In this document: positions 46,205 to 57,076 of the stretch, piece by piece
Position numbering within the stretch: the first letter of the stretch is position 1
Layout: each line of letters opens with the position of its first letter
Source of the DNA: Struthidea cinerea
Lineage: Eukaryota > Chordata > Aves > Passeriformes > Corcoracidae
Direction of reading: 5' to 3'
Assembly (NCBI GenBank): GCA_013397865.1
Contig: VZTI01002797.1
Span: forward strand, 599,724-663,723
Length of the DNA: 64,000 nt
Translations under genes and position numbers: made by a program
The notes under the pieces: generated by a model
What the model was told of the DNA's origin: nothing
What the model saw: only the letters and a program-made list of their open reading frames with translations
Database searches by the model: none

Positions 46205-46274
46205 GCGGATCTGTGTTGTGAAAGGAAGAGAGGGCAACATTTCATGGCTCTACTGGTGTCTGGACAATGTTTTC
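46205..46274 (+). repeat. right copy of a ~70-bp direct repeat bracketing an LTR
   Basis: Diverged copy of 45546-45618 immediately after the LTR end: GTGAAAGGAAGAGAGGG, CATTTCATGGCTCTAC and TGGTGTCTGGACAA. Confidence 0.9.
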
Positions 46275-46907
46275 CAGGGTGTTTTTCTAGCCCTTAAAAG
46301 AATAAAACAGCTCCTGAAAATGCCTTGGTGAGCGATACAGCAGAAGGAGTTCAGGCTGCTTCTCTGTCTGGATATCAGTAGATTAACACAAATGGATGTC
46401 CACCTGTTTTAGCTCTGGAAATGAAATCATCCCTCTGAGGTGCTGGCAGGCGGTGGTTTGTGGTGGCTGTCAGTGGACAATGCCAGAACTCTTCTGAGGG
46501 ACTTCTTAGCAGAAAAGATCCTTTTGTCAGACTCCCAACTCATTATGGGGCTCGGCTGATGCATTAAGGATTCTCTGCTGGAGCTCCTGACTCCAGGAAC
46601 TCACTCTGCAAAGTGTTCACACCTCGTAAAGATCCCGCAACTGAGTTATTGCAAACATGGTGATGGCCATTCAGGAATGTTCGTAGTTTTCAGGATATCT
46701 GTGTCACACCAGCCTTTGCTCTTCTCTAATGCAAAGAAATCCATGAAGTATTGCCCCTGTGGGCACTGACCTCACTTGTAAAGAACTGGAATTTCTTTCC
46801 TGCTGCTTGCTGGTTATCCCTTGGTTTGTGGTTTGAAGCGTGAGGAGGCATTTCCTTTCTAAACAGTGAGATTTAATGAAACTCTCTTGCTTCCAACCTG
46901 GTATTAT
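46275..46907. other. unique noncoding block
   Basis: No gene or recognised repeat. Confidence 0.5.
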
Positions 46908-47005
46908 CACAGAATCAGAGGATGGTTTGGATTGAAAGGGACGTTAAAGGTCACCTAATTCCAACTTCCCCTGCCTTGTGCAGGGCCACCTTCCACGAGC
47001 AGGTG
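46908..47005 (-). mobile_element. CR1 LINE, 3' tip
   Basis: Antisense CR1 tip: CACAGAATCAGAGGATGGTT, GGATTGAAAGGGACG, CTAATTCCAACTTCCCC and GGCCACCTTCCACGAG. About 100 bp. Confidence 0.92.
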
Positions 47006-47741
47006 AAAAGATGCTGAAGGCTCTTTGCACCCTGCTGGAATTTTATTTTACAATTTAAATTACCAGGAAAAAACACATTGTGAATTGCAGCAATGCAGTT
47101 AAATGCTCATCAGGTCCAAACACAAAATGCTCTTGATTCCTGTTGGGACCCCTGTACCCTGTTTCTCTTTCCAACTGCCCACTGGCAGATTTCTGCTGGT
47201 TCTTTAAACCAGGCTTCCTTCCAAAGAGGAAGCTGTGGCAAGAGCTTTCCTCAGTAATAAGACCTGTAGGGACAGGGATTTTGATTATTTTTGTGTTGTT
47301 TAAACACACGTTGTCCGTAGTTACAAACCATCAAAGTAAGTGACACGTGCGTTGGAGGCAGCAAAGAAACCCAAACATGTTTCATACTCTTTGTCCAGGG
47401 TTTTTATGTTCTGTTCCTCTTGGGGGCCACAAAGTTCCCTTCTGCCTCTGGGAGGAAAGAGAAAGGAAAGCCATAAATCAGCGGTGTTGTGGTGTCTGCC
47501 AGGTACAGAACAAATGTGCAGAGAGGCAAAGAAAAGCAGATGCTCGCAGCACCCAGAGGGCTGACTCTGCATTTCCCAACATCTCGTGCTGAAAGATGTT
47601 TCTCTGCCGGGTTCTTGCCTCTCCTGCTGCCCACCTGAACCCCAGCCCAGGAGCGTCACATGAAGGGACCACCTGGGTCATATGTCCAGTCCCCTGGGGC
47701 TCCATGTCGTACAAACACAGTTATTTAAAGGGATAATAAAA
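47006..47741. other. unique noncoding block
   Basis: No gene recognised. Several overlapping frames on both strands (47321-47714) have no domain and reflect stop-poor sequence. Confidence 0.45.
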
Positions 47742-47983
47742 TAATAGAATTGATTAGGTTGGAAAAGTTCTCTGAGATCATCGAGCCCAACCATTAACCC
47801 AGCAGTGCCAGATCCACCACTAAACCACGTCCCCAAGTGCCACATCCACACATCTTCTAAATCCCTCCAGGGATGGTGGCACAGCCTGTACTTGGCCACC
47901 CTCTGGAGGAACAAATTTTTCCTAATATCCAATCTAAACTTCCCCTAACACACCCTGAGGCTGTTTCCTCTCATCCTGTTGTG
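47742..47983 (-). mobile_element. CR1 LINE, 3' fragment
   Basis: Antisense CR1 of the CCACTAAACCACGTCCCCAA subfamily: GAATTGATTAGGTTGGAAAA, CCATTAACCCAGCAGTGCC, AGTGCCACATCCACACATCT, CTCCAGGGATGGTGGC, TTTTCCTAATATCCAATC, GTTTCCTCTCATCCTGTTG. Confidence 0.95.
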
Positions 47984-49788
47984 TTTTGCCTTCCGAGCAT
48001 TCAAGATTTTAGTTCTGATGGGATCCTATTCCAAGCACCTCTCTGCTCTGATAGACAGGAATCATCCTCCAATTTTCAGTCAAAATTCATTTCTGGCCTT
48101 AAAGAAATTGTTTTTTTTCTGCCTACACTGACTTTTCGATGAAATGGCTCTTCTCCCTCTATGTCCAATGCTCCTGGTGCTCCTCTGTGTGATCACCTTA
48201 TTTTGGTGATCTAAGCCAGGTCAGTTCCTTTATTTTTCTTCTTCAAGAGTTGAGCTTTTCATTCCCTGTGAGACCTTCAATCACAATTTTCTTATCGTCA
48301 TGTTTATATTTTTTTTGGGGGTAATGAGATGCACAGATTGCGTTTCTATTACGGATTCCCCAGGAACAGGACTGCCACAGCTCCAGGAATTATTTCCACT
48401 AAGGAAACTACTCCTGATACATCCTCACCCTCAATGGGCCCTGGTAATTGGAATCCTAAATGCTTTAAACCATTGTCACCGTTATGGTTTGGCAGCAAAA
48501 ATACAATTGATAGGACTGGAAAAGGATCTTCCTGGAAACCACAATTAGAGACAAGAAACCAGCATTCAGAAACTGGCCTGTCTCTAGTTTTTAACGATCT
48601 AATCTAAGACAAATTGTTCCTTGGCTGCTACATGTGAAAACAATGATGAAAAATGGACAAAGGTTTGAGAAATCAAAGAGGGACCAGACCCACAGAGGTG
48701 TTTTGATTCCTTCTGAAGTAAATGGGAGTGTGGCATCTAAATTACTTCACGGGTATAAATGATTAAATGGGTTTGGTATGTACACTTTGAGAGGTTATTT
48801 TAAAATATATTTGCTCCCATTTTTGAAAGCTCTTTAAAAGTTTTTTAAAGCTGAGAACTGTCACAAAAAAAACCCAACCAAAATGTAATTTATCTAATGA
48901 AGGTGAGGGTAGGTGTTCAAAAGGTTTTGAGGGGGAAAAGTTATTTAAAAGAGGGGCATCATTTTGATGTCAAAAATTAGAAGCAGTGTATGGGGCCATT
49001 GAATCCCACTAAGAAATCACTAATTTTGAGATTCCGTAGACTATGGAGACAGGATTATTAAAAGTACTGCATTGCAATGACGAAGTGCAGGAGATCCGAT
49101 GACACTGGCTCAGTCTTTTCCATAGTTAATTAGCAATAATCAAGGCCACAGTTTTCAGTGGTGAGGTGCTCTCTGCTTTCTCCCTACTTAACATCCACAG
49201 ACAGACCATTTTCTTCACACTTTATTGTTTTCCATATTTACAAATTTAAAAAAAAAAAAATTAGGTTCCATCTGCAGCTTGTGAGGCTGCAAAAGGCAAA
49301 CAATTCCCCCCAGACTGAGAGCAATAATAGGTTGTTCTCCATGCAAATTGGGCAAAGCAAATGCTGGGTAATTGGCTAAAAATGAGACTCTGATGATCTC
49401 TGTTCCAAACTGTCGTTTAAGACAAACAAATGTATTTGCATGTGAGGAATTCTGCCAGGGTACAGCTGGAGGAATCTTAATAGCTGGGGTGTTAATTCAG
49501 GCTAGACTGCACCATGGGGGGTGGCTGGAGAACTGGGGATCAAAGAGAATTTTCCTCCGTAGTTGTAGGGAAATTGGGGAATATCCCTTGGGAACCAGAA
49601 AGGTCCTGTGCTTGTAGATACCCTCAGGAATGGTTATCTTGGGTCAGGCTAACAGAACATCTGGTGATATATCCAGTCTCTGATGGCAGAGCAAACACTT
49701 AAGGTAAGTTCTAGAGTTGTATTTCCCTCAATATTCCCTCTTGGAAGCTGACTTCAGACTTTCTTTTCTGTTGAGAGACTTTGGGGGA
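47984..49788. other. unique noncoding block
   Basis: 1.8 kb with no gene. AT-rich sequence at 48760-49140 looks conserved-element-like. There is a 13-A run at 49249-49261. Confidence 0.5.
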
Positions 49789-49830
49789 GTGGCTTTAAGT
49801 AAAAAGAGGATAAATTTAGATTGGATATAT
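49789..49830 (+). mobile_element. CR1 LINE scrap next to LTR
   Basis: GTGGCTTTAAGTAAAAAGAG and TTAGATTGGATAT match the sense CR1 segment that normally leads into AGGAAGAAATTCTTC. The match fades about 20 bp before the LTR. Confidence 0.6.
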
Positions 49831-49844
49831 GTATCAGAAGAAAC

Positions 49845-49850
49845 CTGTGT
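49845..49850. repeat. target-site duplication, left copy
   Basis: CTGTGT directly before the TG terminus of the LTR. The identical hexamer follows the CA terminus at 50490-50495. Confidence 0.9.
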
Positions 49851-50051
49851 TGCCGTGATGCCCACCGAGTGGTAGCTCTGAGGTCGGGCACTGGGCGATT
49901 CCTTCGCCTCCCACAGCGGCAGAGGACCGGTGCTGATTGGGCTCGGGAGGATGGGCGAGATCTCGGGAAGGGGCTCGCCTCAACCACCGATGTAGAAGGC
50001 GAGAGGGGAGATGAAGCGACGAGGGAGGCTTTCTGGGAGATCAGGAGCAGG

Positions 50052-50057
50052 TTTATT
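50052..50057 (-). terminator. LTR polyadenylation signal
   Basis: AATAAA on the minus strand (CAATAAACCTGC context), about 65 bp downstream of the LTR TATA box. Confidence 0.75.
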
Positions 50058-50117
50058 GAAAGAAGGAAGACGCAGGGAGGGAAGCCAAAAAGCCCGAAAA
50101 AAGCCCTTGTCAGGGGG

Positions 50118-50124
50118 TTTTATA
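50118..50124 (-). promoter_or_regulatory. LTR TATA box
   Basis: TATAAAA on the minus strand in a GGGGTATAAAACCCCC context, itself nearly symmetrical. CCAAT-type motifs lie about 35 and 110 bp upstream (ATTGG on the LTR strand, at plus positions 50159 and 50232). Confidence 0.8.
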
Positions 50125-50489
50125 CCCCTCTGGACAGGGAGGAGCATGCACGAAACAGCCAATGGTAACACGAACAAGAGGCCTGACCGGGGTGGGGGCA
50201 CTTACATGGTGGCCAACAGGAATGGCGTAGGCAGGGAGAGTGAACGTGGGCCAATGGGCAAACCATGACATAACCAGGGGAGGCGTGTGCGGCAACCATT
50301 GCGGACGTGTCAGGCTGCACGTCTTTCCCGCCCTGGCCAACAACTTTTCCCGCCAAGCTGCCTGAGGGGCAGCCATGTCGATGCTGGCGGCCATTTTAGG
50401 GTTCCTGGACTTCACGGGTATTAAACCATTGGACTTTCTGTCCTACGCGGTCCAGGACACCATGGCGGGAGCTGTAGCTCACCGCGACA

Positions 50490-50495
50490 CTGTGT
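50490..50495. repeat. target-site duplication, right copy
   Basis: CTGTGT, identical to 49845-49850. Confidence 0.9.
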
Positions 50496-50556
50496 CACCT
50501 TCTGACCCAGAGAACCATCAGGGGAAAGACTGGTAGAGACAGAGGCTAAATGAGTT

Positions 50557-50781
50557 TCATGGAGTCATGGAATGATTTTGGTTGGAAGGGGTCTTAAAGA
50601 TCATCCAGTTTCACCCCCCTGCCATGGGCAGGGACAGTTTCCACTATCCCAGGTTGCTCCAAGCCCCATCCAACCTGGCCTTGGACACTTCCAGGGATGA
50701 GGCAGCCCCAGCTTCTCTGGACAATCTGTCCTGAAGCCTCACCATCTTTACAGGGAAGAATTTATTCCTGATACCTAGTCA
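50557..50781 (-). mobile_element. CR1 LINE, 3' fragment
   Basis: Antisense CR1: CATGGAGTCATGGAATGATT, GTTGGAAGGGGTCTTAAAGA, CACTATCCCAGGTTGCTCC, CACTTCCAGGGATGAGGCAG, TTTACAGGGAAGAATTTATT. About 225 bp. Confidence 0.95.
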
Positions 50782-51384
50782 CAATAACAATTAATAATCT
50801 AAATAATTCATAATGCAGCACTCACTCTCCGTTGCAATTCAGACCGTCCCAGTTTCTCCTAATGAAGGCAAGCCCCAAAAGACAGATGTTGGGGGATCAA
50901 AGCCCAGTGATGAGCAACTGAGCATCCGATGTGAACAAAGTCCCCTCAGGAATGCACATCCTGACCATCTCCAGGGACATGGTGCTGTAAACACAGCAGG
51001 ACATTTATCATGTCATGGGTAAAGCAGGCTGACCCCAATCTTAATTGGATCTAGGCTGACAAACCCTCTGGCAGCTCCTGGGAAACAATAGTGGGATAGC
51101 CGAGGAACGTGCACGGAATGTGCTGCTGTGTGATCAGCGGGCAGCTGTGCGGTTGTGATCCCTAAATCCATAAATCTTCATCACAGGAGGAGGAGTCAGT
51201 TCAGGTTTAGAACACCTGGTCGTGGGCAGGGACTGGGCAAGTGGCAGTTGTAGATGTGGAGTGCTGCAGAGAGGGTGGGGCAGGTGATGGAATACAAAAG
51301 GTGCCTTTTCCAAAGGTCTCTCACCTTGTTCTCATTCTTTTGTGGAACAGCCTAGAAAGATGGTACCAGCAGAACGAAATCTTT
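50782..51384. other. unique noncoding block
   Basis: No gene or repeat recognised. Some retained CpGs near 51100-51160. Confidence 0.5.
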
Positions 51385-51652
51385 CAGAATCATGGAATCA
51401 TGGAATCACAGAATCCTTAAGGTTGGAAAAGACCTCTAAGAGCATCAAGTCCATCTGTCAAACCACCACACCACGTTCACCACTAAAACTTGTCCTCAAG
51501 TGCCACATCCACACTTCCAAGGTCAGTGACTCCACCACTTCCCTGGGCAGCCTATTCCTATGTTTGACAACCCTTTCCATGAAGAAATTTGTCCTAATAT
51601 CTGATCCGATCCAAACTTTCCCTGTTGTAACTTGAAGCCAATTCCTCTTGCA
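51385..51652 (-). mobile_element. CR1 LINE, 3' fragment (first of adjoining pair)
   Basis: Antisense CR1: three AATCATGG/AATCACAG tail units, CTTAAGGTTGGAAAAGACC, CCACTAAAACTTGTCCTCAA, GTGCCACATCCACACTTCCA, TGGGCAGCCTATTCCTATGT, CCTGTTGTAACTTGAAGCC. It shares a subfamily with 47742 and 63682. Confidence 0.95.
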
Positions 51653-51966
51653 TTTATTACAGAATCACAGAATTAGGGTTGGAAAAGACCTCTGGAGGTC
51701 ATCCAGTCCAATCCCCCTGCCCAAGGCAAGGTCACCTGGAGCAGGTGACACAGAAATGTGTTCAGATGGGGTTGGAATGTCTCCAGAGAGGGAGAATCCA
51801 TGACCTCCCTGGACAGCTGTTCCAGAGCTCTGCCACCTTCCATGAAAGAAGTTCTTCCTCATGCTGAGGTGGAACTTGGGTTTTAGTTTAGTTTATTTAG
51901 ATCCTTGTCCTGTCTCAGGGCTCTGCTGACAAGAGTCTGGCACGATCCTCTTGGCATTCTCTTTAC
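51653..51966 (-). mobile_element. CR1 LINE, 3' fragment (second of adjoining pair)
   Basis: A second antisense CR1 tip begins immediately after the first copy ends: ACAGAATCACAGAATTAGGG, GGAGGTCATCCAGTCCAATC, CCAAGGCAAGGTCACCTGGA, GAGAATCCATGACCTCCCTG, AGAAGTTCTTCCTCATGCTG, then TCTGGCACGATCCTCTTGGC. It belongs to a clearly different subfamily. Confidence 0.93.
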
Positions 51967-51983
51967 CTGGAAGAAGAAAACAT

Positions 51984-52013
51984 TTTATATATATATACAC
52001 ACATATATATACA
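51984..52013. repeat. (AT)n/(AC)n microsatellite
   Basis: TATATATATA grades through ACACAC back into ATATATATA. A second TATATATATA run occurs near 52048. Confidence 0.95.
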
Positions 52014-53029
52014 TTAAAAATATTAAATTATTGTTGTATTATGTATTATATATATATTTCCTTTTCTGCCAGAAACCAGGCTCCAAATATTAAAACTCTG
52101 TATGATCTTATCCAACACACAAAGTACTGTGGTTTTACATGGCACAATTGGCTAAAATATGCAAGGAAACTGTGTTGGTAGGGAAGTGCAAAGGCAGGAG
52201 ATTCCTTTTAGGCCTGAGACTGAAAAATAAAAATGGTTTTGAATTGTGAGGAATAGAGTGTCCACTTTCTTAATCCCTGTGGTGAAGAATATCTCAGCAA
52301 GCAGCTCATGGAGGTGCCCTGGACAGAAGCATGGAGATGACAAGAAATGCAGGCTTGTATAGGAGACAATTTGATTTTCTGTCCTGCTAAGAGAGAGCAT
52401 TTTTAATTCTCATTCTTCCATATCTGTCTGTCATTTTACCCTTTTCAGCCCATTCTCCCAGTGCTGGTTCCTGACAGCTCTGACCTTTAGCAGCATCTCA
52501 AGCGCACGAGGGTGGGCCTGACAACATGAAAAGACAGAATCAGAGTCAGATTTAAGTGTAAGGATTGATCTTTAAAATATAGCCTGGTTTTGGTTTTTTA
52601 CTAATCATATCTAATAAAATAAAAATAAAAAAGATAATATGGACTAAATAAATATTTGAAGAAGCAGCTAGATAAAATGAAGAGTGTTTGCATGTGTATC
52701 TGTAAGTGTAGAGTTTCAAGAAATAAATAACAAACAATCACAAAGATAAATATTTAGGTAAAATAATGCAGAACATGCCAGTGCAAATCAGAAATGTGTC
52801 ACAAAAACACCTCACACTGACCCCTGCCCCAGATCATCTCCAGAGTTTTGAGCCTGGCCAAGTGATACAAGGATTATAACAGCAGATTTCTGGTCTTAAC
52901 TTTCAGAAATGGTATTTGCAGTTTTTATTCCTCTTTCCCCCCCCTAATTCTGACACCTCTGCTCCTCAGTAAAGCTCCAGAACTCAGGCTATCGCAGAAT
53001 CTGCGCTTTTACCTGTCCATCCAACCTGG

Positions 53030-53070
53030 AAAAAAAAAAAAAAAATTAAAAAAAAAATTAAAAAAAAAAT
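53030..53070. repeat. A-rich tract
   Basis: Three A runs (15-17, 10 and 9 bases) separated by TT. No retroposed body with target duplication is recognisable upstream. Confidence 0.95.
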
Positions 53071-54397
53071 TGTGTTTCATATAATCACACCTAATGAAAG
53101 TAATCAAATAAATGGGCTACTCAAGTTGAGCTCTCTTTTTGTCCCCATTTAGCGGTGAATAATACCTGTGGATCCCTCAGGATTTTATCCTTTAAAGACA
53201 CAAGGAGTAATAAAACTTTATGCCCAGAGAGAATATTCCGTCTCAGCCTTTTGGCTGTTGGAAGGTCCCTGCAATGTCTCAATTTTTGGGGTTCTTAAGA
53301 AAAAAAATGACATCTCTGTGATAACAGATTCAACCTCAGCACCACGAGGAGGTGAAGGACAGCAGCACTATCCATATGGAAAGAGCTATAATTAGGGTAG
53401 ACTTAAGGATTTGGGAGCAATTCCTTGCTCAGGCTGAATATTAAATCTTCACAGAAGCTTCACAGAAGCAGCAGGAGTTTTACAGAGAAGATGCAAATTA
53501 AAGCTTTGAGTCTACTCCAAAATCCAGACCTCTGTCTATCATCCAAACCACAATCCTTTAAAGGGTTTCTATTAGGATCATGAAATTGGAGCTATTGGAT
53601 GTACAGAAAAGGATCCATTTCAGGACTCAAGATCTTCATGCAGCAGGAACCTCAGGATCAACAAATGTTTTACAGTCTGTTCCATCAGCGGTTATTGGTG
53701 ATTTAGCCTCATCTACAACCTGGCCCAAAAGTGTGTGGTCATGGCTTGCAACAGGCTTAGGCCAGGTTTAAATTCAGGTCTCATCATGAAGAAATAATTT
53801 GATATTTCTCATTACTGGTGGCAAGAGAAGGACTTAATGCAATGTAGAAACTCCCCATTCCCCATTTAAAGCTGTTGACTAGAGCAAGCCAGGAAGCTGA
53901 AATGACATTTCTGAAGGTCTCAGACATTTCCTTGACCCAGGAACTCTCTAAAACATATCTTATAACCAAATTTATTTTATCTACCTAAGGGAATAATGAA
54001 GATGCTGGACAAACTTCTCTGGTTGCAGCCTGAGGCCTTCTGAAGAGCCTGATGGAAAGATTTGTGAGGAAGGGTGTCCATGGAGAACCGCTTGTTTTCC
54101 GGGCAAACACACACCAGGAAAAATATTGTCATGAAGCTGTTTGTTACGCCTGGTGAAAGTGATAAATCAGACAAGAGACCAAGGAATAACATGGAAATTG
54201 TGTCACTTCTCATGCTGAGAAAACGAGTCCAACCCAGCCTCTCGGTGTGTTTAAATCACAGCATTCCCAAGCAAAGCCCAGGATTAACTGTTCCCTTACA
54301 GATCTTCAGTAGAGCAACCCCACCATCCCTCCACCACCTCATATTAAAAATCTTCACTCCTCTACACGCAAGGGTCAAAAGTTGAGTGAAATTAAGT

Positions 54398-54550
54398 TGC
54401 CAGAACAACGTTCCTTTATTTATGGGAGAAGCTGCAGCACCAAAGATCCAGATGGAGCTGGTGGAGGCCATGGCTGAGTCACATCTCACAGGGCATGGGC
54501 TCCTCTTCTTTTTTATCCTGTCTGGGGCAGGTGGAGAGGGTGCCCTGTTA
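54398..54550 (-). mobile_element. probable LTR remnant (3' part), antisense
   Basis: On the minus strand: GGATAAAAAAGAAGAGGAGC (TATA-like), then about 90 bp, then CATAAATAAAGGAACG, with a possible CA terminus at GTTCTGGCA (54398). This spacing of TATA-like and AATAAA elements with a short GT-containing end is LTR-like. The upstream part is cut off by the CR1 fragment that begins at 54551. The family is unknown. Confidence 0.4.
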
Positions 54551-54650
54551 CAGGCCAGGTTGGACAGGGCCCTGAGCGAGTTGGTGCTGGAAATAGGAAA
54601 TAGATTTTCTTTAAGGTCCTTTCCAACACAACCCAAACCATTGTAGGATC
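54551..54650 (+). mobile_element. CR1 LINE, 3' tip
   Basis: Sense CR1: CAGGCCAGGTTGGACAGGGC, GAGCGAGTTGGTGCTGGAAA, TTTAAGGTCCTTTCCAAC, CCCAAACCATTGTAGGATCC. Confidence 0.9.
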
Positions 54651-54881
54651 CTACGGAATGAAAGAGGGGTGACGAGAACCCCTGTCCTGGATATTGCCAT
54701 TATAAATCAAACCTGTCCTTGAAGCTGCATCTAAAATTCCCATTGTAAACATCAAAGCCAATGCTACAGGCACAAAACCTGGAGCTCTTTAGATGAGGAG
54801 TTGCTGAGCTCATTAAACTCATTGTTGAAGCCCAAATTTGTGAATAACTGAGCAGATCCGGAAGGAGAGGATTCAGGACCA
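54651..54881. other. unique spacer
   Basis: No gene or repeat recognised. Confidence 0.5.
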
Positions 54882-55240
54882 CGAATCACAGAATCATGGA
54901 ATCACATAATGGTTGGGGCTGGAAAGGACCTTAAAGAAATCCAGTTCCACACCCCTGCCATGGGCAGGGACAGCTTCCACTATCCCAGGTTGCTCTGAGC
55001 CCCATCCAACCTGGCCTTGGACACTTCCAGGGATGGGGCAGCCACAGCTTCTCTGGGCAACCTGTGCCAGGGTCTCCCCACCCTCACAGGGAAGAGTTTC
55101 TTCCTAATATCCAATCTAAACCAGGTCTTCAGTTTAAAGCCATCCCCCCTTGTCCTGTCACTCCATATCCTTGTATGAAGTCACTCTCCCTCTCTCTTGG
55201 AGCCCCTTTAGGCACTGGAAGGGGCTCTAAGATCTTCATG
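54882..55240 (-). mobile_element. CR1 LINE, 3' fragment
   Basis: Antisense CR1 of about 360 bp with an AATCACAGAATCATGGAATC tip, CCATGGGCAGGGACAGCTTC, CCATCCAACCTGGCCTTGGA, GATGGGGCAGCCACAGCTTC, CCCCACCCTCACAGGGAAGA, TTGGAGCCCCTTTAGGCACT and GGAAGGGGCTCTAAGATC. Low divergence. Confidence 0.96.
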
Positions 55241-57076
55241 GAGCTTTTTCTGAGAGAAAAATCAAGTATTAAAGGTGCCTCCTCACATTTTGAAGCAGTT
55301 TTGGAGGCAGACAAAAATATGTGCAGATACAGAACATCCTCTGCTAGCATGGATAGGGAGAAGATCACTTTTGTTATGGACAGCAGCTCACTGAACCAGG
55401 CTGTGAACTGGGTACGTGTGAGATGTGAACTGTGAGACCTGGAGCAGCCACAGCCCAAGAACCCCAATGTTGCTTCATTCTGCAGTGATAATGGGAATTA
55501 TCTTTGCCTTTTAAAGGGATTTAATACATTAAGAAATCTCTCCTGTCTTAAGTTCTGTGTAAAAGCAAAGAGGGCACCAAAGACTGTGTGAGAATTGGGG
55601 TGGGTGACAGATGGAGCTCATAGGGGTGAAGCTAGTTTAGCGGCCAATTGAATCCAAAATTTCCTCTGCTTTTTAAGCCAATCATTCCGTTGCTCCAGGC
55701 CCTACAGGTAAAAAAGCCACTGAAAACTCTCCCTTCTCACCTTGTTTCAGCAGCCAGAAAAATAATTTTGGGACATGGGAACAGCCATCCATAAATAGCA
55801 GGAATTAGAGCCAAGAATGGTGGCAGCAACTCCACTGACTCTTAATTCATCATTCCCAGAGGATTATTCCAACAGCTTCTTCTATGACCCGGCTTCTCTT
55901 TGTGCAAATGACTCAGCCCAAGAGGATGTTTTAAATGACATTTATTATTTACATTTTTATAATGCCTTTGGAGATTATTTCCCTTTGCACCGTGCCCCCA
56001 AATCTTTCTTTTCATTTCTGCTCCAGCTTTCTCACTGTGCTGTATCATCACGACTGCGAGAGGCAGAGCTGAGGAGTAAACAGTGTTTTGAGCACTGCAG
56101 GAGGAAAATAAATGCAATGCAACAGCTCATCTGTTGAAATTTTAGCTGTAACTGGATGCACTAAAGCCTGTTCATTGTTTGTCAGGGAAGCAGTTTGTAT
56201 TTCCATGTAGAATCTCTTCCCAAAGGGCTTTGTAGTAAAGATGATTTAGCAGGCAGAGCTCTTCCCTTGTTCAGTCACGATGAAATCACATTCTGCTGTG
56301 TTTTCATGGGAACCTAAGACCAAGTATGCAGCCATGGCTTTTTTTTTTTTTTTAATTTTCTGTCCTTCAGCTCCCAATTCCTGTTGCTTTCCCAGAGTTT
56401 TTGTGTTCATTTTAGCCCAGAGGTGGCTGCTGTGAGGGATAAGAGCACACGGATGAGGAGGAGCAATGTTATTTAAGAGTAACTCCCAATTACAGCTGAA
56501 TGCAGAGTGGTTTTTTCCATGCTGGGAAGCACGTTAATAGCCTCCCTCCAAATCTTCCTGTCCTTTCCAGGGATTTCTATGCATTCCATTGCTCTTGAGT
56601 GAGAAAAAACAAACTCCTCTTTGCTTGGGAAGTGGAGAAGCCACTTCAAGCAAACTTGAAGTCTTTGCTTGACCCAGAGAAGGGATTTTGGCCAAGGCAA
56701 ACATTCCCCTGGGTCATTCTGGGGGACCAAATGGACCTTTCTTCCTTTCTTTTCTTATTTACTGCCACACGGTGATGTCCTTTGCACTGACAGACCTCAC
56801 TTGGACATCCCAGAGATGTTCAGGGTCTGACATCTTCCTTATGAATCTTCCTTAACATTCCTGAAGAGCAGCTGAGATAACTCATGTGAGCAAAGGTGAT
56901 CTCACTGTCAGTGATGGATGAGGTAACCCCACATATCCCATATTTTAATAGGAAGTCCCCATGAAATTGCTTGTTCAAGTTCTCATCCATAAAGAGTGGG
57001 AGATGTTATTTATATAACGTATAAAATAGTTAATTTTCCCTGTATTGATGTCTGAGCTGATCAACTGATCCACAAT
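55241..57076. other. unique noncoding block
   Basis: No supported gene. A 106-codon plus frame at 55817-56137 is opposed by a 91-codon minus frame over the same bases and has no domain. A T run lies at 56339-56353. 55930-56130 is AT-rich and may be conserved. Confidence 0.5.

Larger units (their letters stand above)
49851..50489 (-). mobile_element. solo LTR of an endogenous retrovirus, antisense, with 6-bp target duplication
   Basis: A 639-bp LTR read on the minus strand from TGTCGCGGTGAGCTACAG to CATCACGGCA. Termini are TG..CA and CTGTGT is duplicated on both sides. TATAAAA lies at 50118-50124 and AATAAA at 50052-50057 (minus strand), giving a U3 of about 390 bp, a short R of about 60 bp and a U5 of about 185 bp. 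CpG is abundant compared with all flanking DNA, which suggests a recent insertion or long protection from methylation-driven decay. A 6-bp duplication is typical of alpha/beta-like (class II) retroviruses. No internal genes remain. Confidence 0.93.
51967..54397. other. unique noncoding block with simple repeats
   Basis: Holds the AT dinucleotide tract at 51984-52013 and the A-rich tract at 53030-53070; otherwise AT-rich unique sequence (52550-52760 is over two-thirds A+T by eye). No gene. Confidence 0.5.

Noticed and set aside
45546..46274. The ~70-bp direct repeats as the two LTRs of a provirus
   Set aside because: They are too short, contain no promoter or polyadenylation signal, and enclose an LTR rather than gag/pol/env sequence.
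47321..47714. Cluster of overlapping frames on both strands suggesting an exon
   Set aside because: All frames are short and compete with one another. No splice-site pair or family similarity was seen.
49821..50415. Several 70-115-codon frames around 50 kb
   Set aside because: They are inside the noncoding solo LTR at 49851-50489. GC-rich, CpG-rich sequence has few stop codons.
53030..53070. A-rich tract as the tail of a processed pseudogene
   Set aside because: No coding-like or RNA-like body and no flanking duplication could be seen upstream.
53239..53256. TCTCAGCCTTTTGGCT, close to the start of U2 snRNA
   Set aside because: The similarity stops after 16 bases. The following branch-site and Sm-site regions of U2 are absent, so it is not a U2 gene or a convincing pseudogene.
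55817..56137. 106-codon plus-strand frame with a Kozak-like start (AAGAATGGTGG)
   Set aside because: A 91-codon frame covers the same bases on the other strand, and no domain is present.
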